From: Vibrio tritonius
GTDB lineage: Bacteria; Pseudomonadota; Gammaproteobacteria; Enterobacterales; Vibrionaceae
Reading direction: 5' to 3'
DNA length: 64,000 nucleotides
NCBI RefSeq assembly: GCF_001547935.1
Contig: NZ_AP014635.1
Span: 248,001 to 312,000 of the forward strand
The stretch's first letter is position 1. Every line of letters starts with the position of its first letter. Both the position numbers and the translations under genes were made by a program. Below, one piece after another: positions 1-10,010 of this stretch. Under the pieces are notes generated by a model. That model worked only from the letters and a program-made list of their open reading frames with translations, had not been told where the DNA came from and did not search any database.

Positions 1-2
1 CG

Positions 3-98
3 AATTTAATGGCGGGTAAACCGTTACGTGATATTGGTATCCCTCATAGCGAGTTGGCAACCAATAAAACGTCATTAAGGTCGCGACATGCTCATTAA
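3..98 (+). CDS. C-terminal fragment of a possible small DUF1127 (YjiS-like) protein
   Basis: An open frame enters from the left edge of the window and stops at 96-98. The visible 31 residues contain the phrase GKPLRDIGIPHSEL, which resembles the C-terminal end of DUF1127/YjiS-like small proteins (typically a leucine-rich stretch, then 'DIGI.R.E'). The N-terminal part lies outside the window, so neither the start nor the reading can be confirmed. It converges on fis, with a shared hairpin between them. It may be only a chance open frame. Confidence 0.3.
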   Translation, partial: NLMAGKPLRDIGIPHSELATNKTSLRSRHAH

Positions 99-135
99 TA
101 TACGTTAATCGCGGTGCGATGATAGATGAAAAAAT

Positions 136-165
136 AAAAGCCACGCTATTGATAGCGTGGCTTTT
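136..165. terminator. Bidirectional terminator between the left-edge frame and fis
   Basis: A nearly perfect inverted repeat (AAAAGCCACGCTAT at 136-149, its complement at 152-165) has an A tract on one side and a T tract on the other, so it can end transcription from both strands. It lies about 25 bp beyond the fis stop codon. Confidence 0.85.
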
Positions 166-190
166 AAAATCAATGAATTAGAATTTCTTC

Positions 191-487
191 TTAGTTCATG
201 CCGTATTTTTTTAGTTTCTTACGAAGAGTACCGCGGTTGATACCCATCATTGTTGCTGCGCGAGTTTGGTTACCGCGAGTGTACTGCATGATGGTATCTA
301 GTAGTGGCTGTTCAACTTCTGCTAGAACTAATTCGTAAAGTTCTGTTACTTCTTGACCGTTTAATTGAGCAAGATAGTTTTTAAGAGATGCTTTAACTGA
401 ATCACGTAGTGGTTTTTGCGTGATTTGGTCTTGTGAAGTTACTGTTGTTACTGTTAAAGCTTCTGAAGTCAGATTTTGTTCGAACAT
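191..487 (-). CDS. fis: DNA-binding protein Fis
   Basis: Fis is the nucleoid-associated factor that bends DNA and activates rRNA and tRNA promoters in fast growth. The 98 residues match the usual Fis length. The N-terminal half carries the beta-hairpin and dimerisation helices. The C-terminal helix-turn-helix is visible as [20 protein letters not shown] near residues 73-92. I start at the ATG at 487 ([11 protein letters not shown]) rather than at upstream in-frame codons because this matches the family N-terminus. The gene follows dusB on the same strand with a gap of about 19 bp, the usual dusB-fis operon of enteric bacteria and vibrios. Its GC-discriminator promoter lies ahead of dusB. Confidence 0.97.
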   Translation of the reverse strand: MFEQNLTSEALTVTTVTSQDQITQKPLRDSVKASLKNYLAQLNGQEVTELYELVLAEVEQPLLDTIMQYTRGNQTRAATMMGINRGTLRKKLKKYGMN

Positions 488-506
488 ATTCGGTCTAGCT
501 CTTCTC

Positions 507-1478
507 TTAATATTGTGCAACGTTATCAAAATAACCTTCGAGCGCCTCTAGTTGCAGCGGCGCTGACTCGATGGCGTTAAAGGTCCGGCGAAACTCAATT
601 GCTTGTTCATGTTCTTTGAGATACCACCCTACGTGCTTGCGCGCGATACGGGGGCCAAGATACTCACCATAAAATTGGTGCAGAGCTTGTACATGACCAA
701 GCATGATGTCCTTCACTTCCGAATGCGGGAGTTCTGGCATCGTTTTGCCGGTTTCCAAAAAGTGTCGGATTTCCTGAAAAATCCACGGGCGTCCTTGGGC
801 TGGACGTCCAATCATTAAAGCGTCTGCACCGGTGTACTCCAGTACGTGCTTGGCCTTCTCCGGACTATCGATATCACCATTAGCGATAACCGGTATATTG
901 ATGGCTGCCTTGACCGCTTTAATGCTGTCATATTCCGCCTCACCTTTGTACATACAAGCGCGGGTTCTCCCATGAAGGGCCAGTGCTTGGATGCCGCAGT
1001 CTTCGGCTAGTTTAGCGATATAGATACAGTTTTTATTGTCTGTATCCCAGCCCGTTCTGGTTTTCAGTGTTACAGGAACATTGACTGCATTCACTACGGT
1101 TTCCAAGATATCTTTTATGATCTCTGGGTAACGAAGCAAAGCAGAACCAGCGAGCTTTTTATTCACTTTTTTTGCTGGGCAGCCCATGTTGATATCGATG
1201 ATTTGCGCACCATTTTCAACACTAAATTGAGCCGCCTCGGCCATAAGCTGTGGGTCACTTCCAGCAATTTGCACTGAGCGAACGCCCGATTCGCCTTCAT
1301 GCACCATGCGATTTTTTGACTTCGACGTTTTCCACAGTTCAGGATTAGAGGACATCATTTCACTGACGGCCATTCCTGCACCATAGCGTAGACACAACTC
1401 TCGAAACGGTCTGTCTGTAACTCCTGCCATAGGGGCAACGATGAGATTGTTCTTAAGTTGATAATTTCCGATTTTCAA
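507..1478 (-). CDS. dusB: tRNA-dihydrouridine synthase B
   Basis: This FMN-dependent enzyme reduces uridine to dihydrouridine in the D-loop of tRNA. The TIM-barrel core begins with [14 protein letters not shown]. The catalytic-cysteine segment is visible as [20 protein letters not shown], and the phosphate-binding end as ANGDIDSP and [22 protein letters not shown] at 1478 (start LKIGNYQL) gives 323 residues, close to the E. coli protein of about 321. The longer frame to 1532 is not credible because it would begin upstream of the likely -10 box at 1514-1519. dusB is the first gene of the dusB-fis operon; the weak TTG start may keep its expression below that of Fis. Confidence 0.93.
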   Translation of the reverse strand: MKIGNYQLKNNLIVAPMAGVTDRPFRELCLRYGAGMAVSEMMSSNPELWKTSKSKNRMVHEGESGVRSVQIAGSDPQLMAEAAQFSVENGAQIIDINMGCPAKKVNKKLAGSALLRYPEIIKDILETVVNAVNVPVTLKTRTGWDTDNKNCIYIAKLAEDCGIQALALHGRTRACMYKGEAEYDSIKAVKAAINIPVIANGDIDSPEKAKHVLEYTGADALMIGRPAQGRPWIFQEIRHFLETGKTMPELPHSEVKDIMLGHVQALHQFYGEYLGPRIARKHVGWYLKEHEQAIEFRRTFNAIESAPLQLEALEGYFDNVAQY

Positions 1479-1505
1479 AACGTCTTCACAGTTCTGTACC
1501 AGCAA

Positions 1506-1542
1506 GGGCGCGCATTTTACGCATTTTTTCACTGCGTGAAAA
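1506..1542 (-). promoter_or_regulatory. Probable dusB-fis promoter with GC-rich discriminator
   Basis: Read on the minus strand there is a -35-like TTTCAC (1536-1541), a 16-bp spacer, a -10 TAAAAT (1514-1519), and then GCGCGCCC (1506-1513) running to the expected start point. GC-rich discriminators of this kind mark promoters inhibited by ppGpp/DksA, and the E. coli fis promoter is the classic case. The initiating nucleotide is not determined here. Confidence 0.7.
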
Positions 1543-1617
1543 GACTAATATTTGAGCATTTACAAATTGTTTTTGTAATTTGTTGGTTTTTCAGTCAATT
1601 AGCGTACAAACCTTTCT

Positions 1618-2505
1618 CTAGCTGTGTTTGCGGCCAGTGATGCGACACCATTCTTGCATCTCAACAATTGGGTCGATATTCAATTCATCACGGTAGTAAT
1701 TGGCAACATCTTCCGCTTGAGTGTCTAGCACACCAGACATGGCTAATTGACCGTTCGGTTTGATGAGGCTTTTAATGACAGGTGAAAGTTCACGTAGTGG
1801 GCCGGCAAGAATGTTCGCAACCACTACGTCTGCTACTAACCCTTCTGGTTGGTTTTGCGGCAGGTAAACTTCGATCTGATCTTCTACACCGTTACGTGCA
1901 GCATTGTCTTTTGATGCTTGTAGCGCTTGAGGGTCGATATCAATACCGATAACTTTGGCTGCACCCAATTTGATCGCGGCAATAGCGAGAATACCTGAAC
2001 CACAACCAAAATCGATAACGGTTTTGCCTGACAGATCTAGGCTATCTAACCATTGCAGGCATAGAGCGGTTGTTGGGTGGGTACCTGTACCAAATGCTAA
2101 GCCTGGATCAAGCATAACGTTAACGGCATCAGGTTCTGGGATATCACGCCAGCTTGGACAAATCCATAAACGTTCACCAAACTTCATAGGATGGAAGTTG
2201 TCCATCCATTCGCGTTCCCAATCTTTATCTTCAATCTGTTCAACTTTATGTGCAAAGTCGTCTGCCAAAAGAGGGCTTGCTTGGATTTGAGCTAAAACTT
2301 GAGCTGTGTCGATCTCTGCATCGTAAAGTGCCAATACATCGGTGTCACCCCAAAGGCGGGTTTCCCCCGGTAGTGGTTCAAAAACAGGGGTATCTTTTGC
2401 ATCTAAAAAAGTAACAGATAGCGCACCTGTTTCTTCCATTAGCATATCGCCAATGGCTTCGGCATTTTCGTTTGTAGCATTCAGCTTAATTTGAATCCAA
2501 GGCAT
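1618..2505 (-). CDS. prmA: Ribosomal protein L11 methyltransferase
   Basis: PrmA is a cytoplasmic SAM-dependent enzyme that methylates several amino groups of ribosomal protein L11. The 295 residues match the family length (E. coli 293). The N-terminal substrate-recognition domain starts [20 protein letters not shown]. The methyltransferase domain carries the SAM-binding motif [20 protein letters not shown] around residues 160-180 and the NILAGPL catalytic-region motif. L11 itself is encoded later in the window (rplK, 45942). The gene stands between panF and dusB on the same strand, with a terminator hairpin upstream, so it probably has its own promoter. Confidence 0.97.
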   Translation of the reverse strand: MPWIQIKLNATNENAEAIGDMLMEETGALSVTFLDAKDTPVFEPLPGETRLWGDTDVLALYDAEIDTAQVLAQIQASPLLADDFAHKVEQIEDKDWEREWMDNFHPMKFGERLWICPSWRDIPEPDAVNVMLDPGLAFGTGTHPTTALCLQWLDSLDLSGKTVIDFGCGSGILAIAAIKLGAAKVIGIDIDPQALQASKDNAARNGVEDQIEVYLPQNQPEGLVADVVVANILAGPLRELSPVIKSLIKPNGQLAMSGVLDTQAEDVANYYRDELNIDPIVEMQEWCRITGRKHS

Positions 2506-2600
2506 CTCACATGACTCTCATTAGGAATTTAGGGGGCGAAGTTTATCAGATCCCCTGCGTGATGGCATCTTATCCACATCATGAGTGATGAAGAAAAGAA

Positions 2601-2622
2601 AACGGAGCCAATTGGCTCCGTT
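2601..2622 (-). terminator. Intrinsic terminator after panF
   Basis: A perfect palindrome (AACGGAGCCAA followed directly by its complement) is followed on the minus strand by TTTTCTTTTC. It lies 14 bp past the panF stop codon. Confidence 0.8.
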
Positions 2623-2635
2623 CTATTTCAAAGTG

Positions 2636-4096
2636 TTAGGTGGTTTCAGGTGCCACCATTTTGTTGCTTTTCGGTTTTAGTAGACTGCCGATAACAAACA
2701 CAATGAGGCTGATGATTTGGGTGGGCACAATTGGATGCACTCCACCGAGATCGGGTTTTAGCCAGCTCAGTAAAATGAAGGTGACAAGGCCAACGACCAT
2801 CGAACTTGATGCTCCAGCTGCCGAGGCTTTTTTCCAGTAAAGACCCAAGACCAGTGGCCAAAGAAAAGCCGCTTGTAGAGCACCAAAGGCCATTAAGTTG
2901 AGCCAAATGATCATATCCGGTGGGTTGGTGGCCGCACAAAAAACCAAAAGGGCAAAGATAGCGGTAACCCAAAGTGATAGACGGTTCAAACGACGTTCGC
3001 CGTCTGCTCTCTCGACCACTTGTGGATTGATGTAGTTGATGTACAAATCTTTAAGTAGTGTTGCCGATGCTTGAATCAGTTGTGAGTCGATGGTTGACAT
3101 AATAGCCGCCATTGGCCCTGCTAAGAAAATCCCTGCTACGACAGGAGGGAGTACGGTCATCATTAGTGTTGGCATAATTTGGTCTGGACTACCAACTTCT
3201 GGCACGATGGCTCGGCCAAGAGCGCCTGCTAGTGAAGTACCTAACATCAATAGTGCGACCACTATGGTGCCAATGATCATGCCCTTATGCACAGAGCGGC
3301 TATCGCGATAAGACATGCAGCGTACCGCCGCGTGGGGAAGGCCAATCACACCAAAACAGACCAAAACCCAGAAACTTAAAATGAACGGTTGGCTGATAAA
3401 GTGATTAGGGCCATAAGGCGTTACGAGTGATGGGTCAATATCATGCAGTTTGGTGACCAATTCTCCGACACTGCCGCCAACATGAATTACGCCCCACAGC
3501 AGTGCGACAGTACCAATTAACATCATGATACCTTGTACTGCATCGGTTAAGACTACGGCTCTAAAGCCGCCAATTGTGGTGTATAAACCCACGGTAAAGG
3601 CGAAGATAAACAGCCCTTGTTGGTAAGGTAGGCCTGTGACTGTTTGGAGTAAACGAGCTCCTCCCACAAACTGAACTACCATGGTGCCAAAGAAGGCGAG
3701 CAGTAGAGACAGTGATGCCAGAATCACCACGGGACGGCTTTTAAAGCGAGCGTAAAGGATGTCGTTTACGGTAACAGCGTTGTGACGACGAGCTTCAATA
3801 GCGAATTTTTTGCCGAGAACTCCTAGGGTAAGCCACGCGACAGGCAATTGGATCATGGTAAGTAAAACCCATCCCAGCCCCATTTTGTAAGCCGCGCCCG
3901 GGCCGCCAATAAAACTACTGGCACTGGCGTAAGTGGCGGAAAGGGTCATGGCAAGCACAAAACCACCCATGCTGCGTCCGCCAACAAAATATTCATTTAA
4001 AAAGTGATTTTTGCTTTTGAAACGTCGAGTAAACGCCGCCAAAGCAAAGACCGCTATAAGGTATATTACGAGAGGAATGAGCAGTTCGCTATTCAT
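2636..4096 (-). CDS. panF: Sodium/pantothenate symporter
   Basis: PanF is an inner-membrane transporter of the sodium:solute symporter family that imports pantothenate, the coenzyme A precursor. The sequence shows about 12-13 hydrophobic segments, and the SSS signature region around GGFRAVVLTDAVQGIMMLIG. I start at the ATG at 4096 (MNSELLIPL), giving 486 residues against about 483 in E. coli, because a GAGGA ribosome-binding site lies just upstream. The ATG at 4108 is in frame but has no comparable site. The start overlaps the end of yhdT by 8 bp, so the two are translationally coupled. The pantothenate kinase gene coaA is also in the window (42736). Confidence 0.95.
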   Translation of the reverse strand: MNSELLIPLVIYLIAVFALAAFTRRFKSKNHFLNEYFVGGRSMGGFVLAMTLSATYASASSFIGGPGAAYKMGLGWVLLTMIQLPVAWLTLGVLGKKFAIEARRHNAVTVNDILYARFKSRPVVILASLSLLLAFFGTMVVQFVGGARLLQTVTGLPYQQGLFIFAFTVGLYTTIGGFRAVVLTDAVQGIMMLIGTVALLWGVIHVGGSVGELVTKLHDIDPSLVTPYGPNHFISQPFILSFWVLVCFGVIGLPHAAVRCMSYRDSRSVHKGMIIGTIVVALLMLGTSLAGALGRAIVPEVGSPDQIMPTLMMTVLPPVVAGIFLAGPMAAIMSTIDSQLIQASATLLKDLYINYINPQVVERADGERRLNRLSLWVTAIFALLVFCAATNPPDMIIWLNLMAFGALQAAFLWPLVLGLYWKKASAAGASSSMVVGLVTFILLSWLKPDLGGVHPIVPTQIISLIVFVIGSLLKPKSNKMVAPETT

Positions 4097-4373
4097 GATT
4101 GTCCTCATCCGCAGCGATATCCAATGGTACGTCTTTGTAAAATACTTTCACCATAACGATACATAAGATGGTGAAAAGCAGTGGGCCGATAATGCACGAA
4201 AGCAGGAACCATAAAGGAAAGCCCCAATACAGTGTGGGCATGGTGTGATTGTCTGTTGTAGGAGACAAACCGTAGGCGGTGGCATACCACCAGAGGAAAT
4301 ACAGGACAGCAAGAGCGAAAGCCAAGAAGGCTTCTTTATGCGCCTGACGATAGATGTCAGTGAGCTTAGACAT
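4089..4373 (-). CDS. yhdT: YhdT family membrane protein (DUF997)
   Basis: A 94-residue inner-membrane protein with two clear hydrophobic segments (FLAFALAVLYFLWWYATAYG and a longer one around WFLLSCIIGPLLFTILCIVM). It matches the small DUF997 proteins encoded immediately upstream of panF in enterobacteria and vibrios. The start at 4373 is chosen because GGGAGA lies 5-10 bases upstream; the longer frame lacks a good site. The fixed pairing and overlap with panF suggest an accessory role in pantothenate transport, but no function is established that I know of. Confidence 0.9.
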   Translation of the reverse strand: MSKLTDIYRQAHKEAFLAFALAVLYFLWWYATAYGLSPTTDNHTMPTLYWGFPLWFLLSCIIGPLLFTILCIVMVKVFYKDVPLDIAADEDNHE

Positions 4374-4418
4374 GCAATCTCCCTTGTTTATTTTCATAAA
4401 TGAAACGTTATATAAATG

Positions 4419-4443
4419 AAAAGGCCACCCGTAGGTGACCTTT
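4419..4443 (-). terminator. Intrinsic terminator after accC
   Basis: The stem is AAAGGTCACC/GGTGGCCTTTT with a 4-base loop, read on the minus strand, and it ends in a T tract. It separates accC from yhdT-panF. Confidence 0.8.
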
Positions 4444-4468
4444 CGTATTTAAAGAAGCGACTGGCTGA

Positions 4469-5812
4469 TTATTGCAGACCCAGTTTTTTCTCCAAATAGT
4501 GGATGTTGGTACCGCCATTCTGGAAGTTTTCATCCAGCATGATCGATTGTTGTAGAGGAACGTTAGTTTTAATCCCTTCAACAATCATCTCGTTAAGTGC
4601 GTTACGCATACGAGCGATAGCGACATCGCGGTTTTCACCGTAAGTGATCAGTTTGCCGATCATTGAATCGTAGTATGCAGGAACGGTATAACCAGAGTAG
4701 ATGTGCGATTCCCAACGAACGCCCATGCCACCAGGAGCATGGAACATGTCGATTTTGCCAGGGCATGGCAGGAAGCGCTCAGGATCTTCCGCGTTAATAC
4801 GGCATTCCATTGCATGGCCACGAATCTTAATATCATCTTGAGTAAATGACAAAGGTTGACCCGCTGCGATACGCAACTGCTCTTTGATGATATCGACGCC
4901 AGTGACCATTTCAGTTACTGGGTGCTCAACTTGAACACGGGTGTTCATTTCGATGAAGTAGAATTCGCCGTTTTCGTATAGGAACTCAAAAGTACCTGCA
5001 CCGCGGTAGCCGATTTCTAGACATGCACGAGTACAACGTTCACCGATGTACTTACGCATTTCTTCAGTGATACCCGGTGCTGGAGCTTCTTCAACCACTT
5101 TTTGGTGACGACGTTGCATAGAACAGTCACGTTCACCTAGGTGAATTGCGCCGCCTTGGCCATCAGCCAAAACTTGAACTTCAACGTGACGAGGGTTTTC
5201 AAGGTATTTCTCCATGTAAACGATGTCGTTGTTGAATGCTGCTTTCGCTTCTGCACGAGTCATTGCAATCGAGTTGATGAGTTCAGCTTCAGAGCGAACT
5301 ACACGCATACCACGACCGCCGCCGCCACCTGATGCTTTGATGATGACAGGATAGCCGATACGCTTAGCGTGAGCTTTGTTTTTCGCTTCATCGTTATCTA
5401 GTGGACCGTCTGAACCTGGTACACAAGGCACGCCTGCTTTTTTCATTGCAGTGATTGCTGACACTTTATCACCCATCATGCGGATGGTTTCCGCTTTAGG
5501 GCCGATAAAGATAAAGCCAGATTGTTCCACTTGCTCTGCAAAGTCTGCGTTTTCAGATAGGAAACCGTAGCCAGGGTGAATCGCCACTGCGCCTGTTACT
5601 TCTGCAGCAGAAATGAGGCGAGGGATGTTCAGGTAGCTGTCGATACTGCGAGCAGGACCGATACAGATAGTTTCGTCGGCCAGTAGAACGTGTTTCAAAT
5701 CACGGTCAGCTGTTGAGTGAACAGCAACGGTTTTGATGCCGAGTTCTTTACAGGCGCGAAGGATACGAAGCGCAATTTCGCCTCGGTTCGCGATGACAAT
5801 TTTGTCTAACAT
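4469..5812 (-). CDS. accC: Acetyl-CoA carboxylase, biotin carboxylase subunit
   Basis: AccC uses ATP and bicarbonate to carboxylate biotin on AccB, the first half-reaction of malonyl-CoA formation for fatty-acid synthesis. It is 447 residues long (E. coli 449). The N-terminal domain starts [20 protein letters not shown]. The ATP-grasp domain has the glycine-rich loop [14 protein letters not shown] (near residue 160) and the catalytic [13 protein letters not shown] segment near 290. The start lies 14 bp after accB, in the standard accB-accC arrangement, and a terminator follows. Confidence 0.98.
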   Translation of the reverse strand: MLDKIVIANRGEIALRILRACKELGIKTVAVHSTADRDLKHVLLADETICIGPARSIDSYLNIPRLISAAEVTGAVAIHPGYGFLSENADFAEQVEQSGFIFIGPKAETIRMMGDKVSAITAMKKAGVPCVPGSDGPLDNDEAKNKAHAKRIGYPVIIKASGGGGGRGMRVVRSEAELINSIAMTRAEAKAAFNNDIVYMEKYLENPRHVEVQVLADGQGGAIHLGERDCSMQRRHQKVVEEAPAPGITEEMRKYIGERCTRACLEIGYRGAGTFEFLYENGEFYFIEMNTRVQVEHPVTEMVTGVDIIKEQLRIAAGQPLSFTQDDIKIRGHAMECRINAEDPERFLPCPGKIDMFHAPGGMGVRWESHIYSGYTVPAYYDSMIGKLITYGENRDVAIARMRNALNEMIVEGIKTNVPLQQSIMLDENFQNGGTNIHYLEKKLGLQ

Positions 5813-5826
5813 GATTTCAGCTCCAC

Positions 5827-6291
5827 TTATTCGATGATAACAAGTGGTTGATCAAATTCTACAGGTTGACCGTCTTCAACTAGGATAGCTTTTACTACAC
5901 CAGCTTTGTCTGCTTCGATTTGGTTCATCATTTTCATCGCTTCAACGATACATAGAGTATCGCCAACGTTTACACTTTGACCAACTTCAACGAATGCTTT
6001 AGCGTCTGGGCTAGGAGAGCCGTAGAACGTGCCAACCATTGGAGAAAGTACTTTGTGACCCGCTGGTTCTTGAGAAGCTGGAGCCGCTGCTGGAGCAGAT
6101 GCCGCTACTGGAGCCGCTGGAGCTGGAGCTGCTACTGGAGCAGGTGCCGCAGCATATTGAATAGGTGCAGCAACTTGTGCAGGGCTATTACGGCTGATAC
6201 GTACCGATTCTTCGCCTTCAGAGATTTCTAGCTCAGCAATGCCAGACTCTTCAACTAGTTCGATAAGCTTCTTGATTTTACGAATATCCAT
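5827..6291 (-). CDS. accB: Acetyl-CoA carboxylase, biotin carboxyl carrier protein
   Basis: AccB carries covalently bound biotin between the biotin carboxylase and carboxyltransferase subunits. The 154-residue protein begins [18 protein letters not shown], as in E. coli (156 residues), which fixes the start at 6291. An Ala/Pro-rich flexible linker occupies about residues 40-75. The biotinyl domain carries the EAMKMMNQ motif with biotin-accepting Lys120, modified by BirA, which is also encoded in this window (40776). It lies 57 bp downstream of aroQ on the same strand. Confidence 0.98.
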   Translation of the reverse strand: MDIRKIKKLIELVEESGIAELEISEGEESVRISRNSPAQVAAPIQYAAAPAPVAAPAPAAPVAASAPAAAPASQEPAGHKVLSPMVGTFYGSPSPDAKAFVEVGQSVNVGDTLCIVEAMKMMNQIEADKAGVVKAILVEDGQPVEFDQPLVIIE

Positions 6292-6348
6292 TGTTTCTTT
6301 CTCTTTTATCTGTGAATAAGACAGCCCCACAAGGGACTGCAGAGTGAT

Positions 6349-6801
6349 TTATTTCTTCGTCTGCAGGTAATTTAGCGCTGCCGACAAAGCGAATTGATAA
6401 CCTTGTGCGCCTAAGCCACAAATCACACCTTGTGCTTTATCTGACAAGTAAGAGTGATGGCGGAATGGCTCTCGCGCATGAATGTTTGACAAGTGCACTT
6501 CAATAAACGGGATAGCTACACCAAGTAAGGCATCACGTAGCGCTACACTTGTATGGGTAAATGCTGCTGGGTTAATGACGATAAAATCTACTTTCCCGTA
6601 CGCTTGGTGAATCGCTTCTACCAATTCATATTCACGGTTAGACTGAAGGTGCTCCAGCTCAATGCCTGCGTTTATTGCTTGTTCACGTAACGTCGTTACG
6701 ATTTGTTCTAACGTTTGTGAGCCATAGTGTGCTGGTTCACGTAAACCTAATAAATTTAGGTTTGGTCCATTGAGAACAAGAATGCGTGATTTTGCAGTCA
6801 T
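6349..6801 (-). CDS. aroQ: 3-dehydroquinate dehydratase, type II
   Basis: Type II dehydroquinase catalyses the third step of the shikimate pathway through an enolate intermediate. The protein is 150 residues, the normal type II length, and unrelated to E. coli AroD (type I). Visible motifs are the N-terminal [17 protein letters not shown], followed by the lid region with the catalytic tyrosine (AHYGSQTL), then [17 protein letters not shown] and [18 protein letters not shown]. The start at 6801 ([14 protein letters not shown]) matches the family; a longer in-frame extension to 6882 has no conserved sequence. aroQ-accB-accC is a common gammaproteobacterial order. Confidence 0.96.
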   Translation of the reverse strand: MTAKSRILVLNGPNLNLLGLREPAHYGSQTLEQIVTTLREQAINAGIELEHLQSNREYELVEAIHQAYGKVDFIVINPAAFTHTSVALRDALLGVAIPFIEVHLSNIHAREPFRHHSYLSDKAQGVICGLGAQGYQFALSAALNYLQTKK

Positions 6802-6860
6802 TGTGCGGTTATCTTCCTTTATAGTAGATGAAATCGAAAACGTACCCTCATCATAGTGCA

Positions 6861-6883
6861 TTTGACGCCAAATATTTGTCAAA
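6861..6883. promoter_or_regulatory. Palindrome TTTGAC-N11-GTCAAA upstream of aroQ
   Basis: In the 355-bp gap between acs and aroQ, two 6-bp arms (6861-6866 and 6878-6883) form a perfect inverted repeat with an AT-rich centre. It is about 60 bp upstream of the aroQ start. A -10-like TATGAT (minus strand, 6850-6855) lies next to it, so the repeat sits where a repressor or activator would act. No regulator can be named from the sequence. The rest of the gap (6884-7080) shows no gene. Confidence 0.35.
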
Positions 6884-7081
6884 ATTCCGCTGATTTTTAA
6901 AATTGACCAAGATTATAGCTAATTCACAACAAATGGCAGCAATTTACTGGTCTAATCAGCTAGTTTTATTTGTTAAATGGGGAAATGAACACCGTACTGA
7001 TTGTGAGGGTACTGCGGAGTTGAGTGTTTTCTCATTGCACTTTAATACTATTGTTCATAATCGAGAAGAGTAAAGCCAATA

Positions 7082-7114
7082 AAAAACTCCGATTACTGGG
7101 TATTCGGAGTTTTT
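7082..7114 (-). terminator. Intrinsic terminator after acs
   Basis: The stem AAAAACTCCGA (7082-7092) pairs with TCGGAGTTTTT (7104-7114). On the minus strand it ends in a T tract, 43 bp past the acs stop codon. Confidence 0.85.
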
Positions 7115-7156
7115 ATGCGATCGATATAACTTTATTGATGAATTAATAAATTAAGT

Positions 7157-9109
7157 TTACTGAGTGTATTTAGCTTTCTCAGTGATTAAGCGATCGACAA
7201 CGCTTGGGTCGGCAAGTGTGGAGGTATCACCGAGATTACCTGTGTCACCCGTGGCAATTTTACGCAGTATGCGACGCATGATTTTTCCTGAGCGAGTTTT
7301 GGGTAATGCGTCTGTCCAATGTAAAACATCTGGGGTCGCGATTGGACCAATCTCTTTTCTTACCCAGTCTTTCACTTCTTTGTGTAGTTGAGCATCGGGG
7401 TAAACTCCGTCATTGAGAGTGATGTAGGCATAAATGGCTTGGCCTTTAATGTCGTGGGGAACTCCGACTACCGCCGCTTCTGCAATTTTATCAAAGGCAA
7501 CAAGAGCTGATTCGATTTCGGCCGTTCCCATACGGTGACCGGAAACGTTGAGTACGTCATCTACTCGCCCTGTAATCCAAAAGTAACCGTCTTCATCTCG
7601 TCTTGCGCCATCGCCAGTAAAGTACATGCCTTTAAAGGTCGAAAAGTAGGTTTGTTCAAAACGTTCATGATCGCCATATACTGTGCGCATTTGTCCTGGC
7701 CATGAGTCAGTAATAACTAAGTTACCCTCTGTAGCACCTTCTAGTAGGTTTCCTTCGTTATCAACTAGTGCTGGCTGTACACCAAAAAAAGGACGAGTTG
7801 CTGAGCCGGGTTTTAACTCTGTGGCACCCGGTAGAGGAGTGATCAAAATTCCCCCGGTTTCAGTTTGCCACCATGTATCAACGATAGGGGAGTTCTCATT
7901 ACCAATGGTTTTGTAGTACCACGTCCATGCTTCTGGGTTGATAGGCTCTCCGACTGAGCCCATGATGCGTAGGCTTGAACGAGAAGTGCCTTTCACCGCC
8001 TCGTCCCCTTTAGCCATCAAGGCTCGAATGGCGGTCGGTGCGGTGTAGAGTAAGGTGACTTGATGTTTATCGACTACTTCGCTCATACGACTGGTTGATG
8101 GATAATTTGGTACACCTTCAAACAAAATCGTTTTTGCCCCGTTAGATAGCGGGCCGTAAATTAAATAGGTATGTCCGGTAATCCACCCCACATCGGCGGT
8201 ACACCAGAACACATCATCAGGCTGATAATCAAAGACATACTTAAAAGTCATGGTGGCATAAACCAGATAGCCCCCGGTGGTGTGCAATACGCCTTTAGGT
8301 TTACCCGTTGAACCAGAGGTATACAAGATGAAGAGTGGATCTTCTGCGTTCATTGGTTCTGGTGGGCATTGGTCGCTGACTTTAGCTATTGCGTCATGCC
8401 ACCAAACATCGCGACTACTATCCCAAGCAACTTCTCCTCCTGTGCGTTGAAATACAATCACACTTTTTACGCCGTTGACACTGGGGTTGGCCAGGGCTTC
8501 ATCGACATTTTTCTTGAGTGGGACAGGGCGGCCAGCACGAATGCCTTCATCGGCGGTGACCACGATTTTTGCGTTGGAGTCGACGATACGGCCCGCCAGC
8601 GCTTCGGGAGAGAAGCCTCCGAATACGACAGTATGCACTGCTCCTATTCGGGTACAGGCGAGCATGGCGACTGCCGCTTCGGGGACCATTGGCATGTATA
8701 GGCAAACCACATCGCCTTTTTTTACCCCTTGATCTTTGAGTGCATTAGCAAAACGACAAACACTCTGATGAAGCTGAGAGAAAGTGATCTTGTCATCTTG
8801 TGTTGGATCGTCGCCTTCCCAAATGATCGCGACATCATCACCATGATCTGCGAGATGGCGGTCTAGGCAGTTAGCAGAGACGTTCAGTTGTCCATCATCA
8901 AACCAGCGTATATCTACATGGCCGGTATCGAATGAGGTGTGTTTGACTCGAGTATAAGGTTTTATCCAATCAACAATTTTTCCATGTTCAGCCCAGAAGG
9001 CATCTGGGTTATTCACAGATTGCTGATACATGTTTAAGTAGGTTTCATTATCGGCATGGGTGTGCGCTTTTATTGTGCTTTTGACCGGATAAACGTGCGA
9101 TTCACTCAT
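7157..9109 (-). CDS. acs: Acetyl-CoA synthetase
   Basis: Acs converts acetate, ATP and CoA to acetyl-CoA through an acetyl-AMP intermediate, allowing growth on and scavenging of acetate. The 650 residues match E. coli Acs (652). ANL-superfamily motifs are visible: the phosphate loop [18 protein letters not shown], the WWQTETGG motif and, near the C-terminus, [17 protein letters not shown] with the lysine controlled by acetylation. I start at 9109 ([16 protein letters not shown]) because AAGGAGA lies 7-8 bases upstream. The gene has its own terminator and a 253-bp upstream gap. The probable sensor for its induction, crbS, lies about 4 kb away. Confidence 0.97.
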   Translation of the reverse strand: MSESHVYPVKSTIKAHTHADNETYLNMYQQSVNNPDAFWAEHGKIVDWIKPYTRVKHTSFDTGHVDIRWFDDGQLNVSANCLDRHLADHGDDVAIIWEGDDPTQDDKITFSQLHQSVCRFANALKDQGVKKGDVVCLYMPMVPEAAVAMLACTRIGAVHTVVFGGFSPEALAGRIVDSNAKIVVTADEGIRAGRPVPLKKNVDEALANPSVNGVKSVIVFQRTGGEVAWDSSRDVWWHDAIAKVSDQCPPEPMNAEDPLFILYTSGSTGKPKGVLHTTGGYLVYATMTFKYVFDYQPDDVFWCTADVGWITGHTYLIYGPLSNGAKTILFEGVPNYPSTSRMSEVVDKHQVTLLYTAPTAIRALMAKGDEAVKGTSRSSLRIMGSVGEPINPEAWTWYYKTIGNENSPIVDTWWQTETGGILITPLPGATELKPGSATRPFFGVQPALVDNEGNLLEGATEGNLVITDSWPGQMRTVYGDHERFEQTYFSTFKGMYFTGDGARRDEDGYFWITGRVDDVLNVSGHRMGTAEIESALVAFDKIAEAAVVGVPHDIKGQAIYAYITLNDGVYPDAQLHKEVKDWVRKEIGPIATPDVLHWTDALPKTRSGKIMRRILRKIATGDTGNLGDTSTLADPSVVDRLITEKAKYTQ

Positions 9110-9362
9110 TATCTTTCTCCTTGTGAAATCGTCAAATTTCCTTGTGGGCGTAGGTGTAACAGAAAATTTGTTCTGCCTATAACCTTTAGTCACGGGCCTC
9201 GAATACACAATTAGACTTTAGGAGTAAGCAAGGAAAAGAATGAGCATGGAAAATATCAACTTAAAGCATCAATTCAGCTTTAGGCTAAGGTAAGGTGAGC
9301 TTGCTGTCTTTAGTCGAAGGCTATCTTATTGAAATGTCGAAAGAGAGAGTGAGTTCACATCG
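9110..9362. other. Intergenic region upstream of acs
   Basis: No reading frame of interest occurs here. The region must contain the acs promoter and its activator sites. I could not find a convincing CRP palindrome or a clear sigma-70 promoter by eye. Confidence 0.5.
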
Positions 9363-9998
9363 TTATCTATGATGCTGTGGGGATTTTAACGATGGTAAAT
9401 CACCATGAGTTAAGCGCACAAAAATCAGTGCGGCAGCGATAGCGTCTTGTAAAGCGTCGTGCTTGTCCTGAAGCGGTAGATCTAGGTGGCGACAAATGGC
9501 ATCAAGGCTGAGATCGATATACGCATTGGGGAGCTGTTTCTCGAGTTGCTCTTGGTAAAGTTGGCTTACTTCAATTAGAGGATTGGGAAGAGGAAACCCC
9601 AGTTGTTTACGACAAGCAATATCAAGAATTTTTTTATCGTAGCGAATGTGATAGCCAACTAATGGACGGTTACCAATAAAGGCGAGAAGCTGCTGGAGTG
9701 CCTCTTTTTCGTTGAGTCCGTCGTGGAGGTCTTGATGACGGAGTTGATGTATTTTTACGGAAGCTGAATCAAGTGAGTGAGGTGCGGCTAAACGGATATC
9801 AAAAGGCTGGCTAAGTAATACTCTGTTGTCATTGATTTTAACCGCTGCGATGCTCACAAGATCTGCTCGCTCAGGATCAAGGCTGGTGGTCTCGCAGTCG
9901 AGCGAGACAAACTCTTGTTTCGATGGGGCATCAAATAGGTATTGATAGGCAGAACCTTCTAATTTATAAGACCATAAATGTCTAAGTAGCCAGTTCAT
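9363..9998 (-). CDS. DnaQ-like 3'-5' exonuclease (DEDDh family)
   Basis: A 211-residue protein of the proofreading-exonuclease fold. The three Exo motifs are present: Exo I VSLDCETTSLD near residue 32, Exo II GYHIRYDKKILD near residue 115, and Exo III HDALQDAIAAALIF near residue 180 with the DEDDh-type histidine. It is shorter than, and distinct from, the main replicative epsilon subunit, so the substrate is unknown. It begins 12 bp after the DUF294 gene and is surely co-transcribed with it. This pair next to acs is found in other vibrios and many proteobacteria. Confidence 0.88.
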   Translation of the reverse strand: MNWLLRHLWSYKLEGSAYQYLFDAPSKQEFVSLDCETTSLDPERADLVSIAAVKINDNRVLLSQPFDIRLAAPHSLDSASVKIHQLRHQDLHDGLNEKEALQQLLAFIGNRPLVGYHIRYDKKILDIACRKQLGFPLPNPLIEVSQLYQEQLEKQLPNAYIDLSLDAICRHLDLPLQDKHDALQDAIAAALIFVRLTHGDLPSLKSPQHHR

Positions 9999-10010
9999 TG
10001 GGTATACCTT

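Noticed and set aside
1479..1532. Start of dusB at 1532
   Set aside because: This lies upstream of the probable -10 box, and the extra 18 residues have no match to the family.
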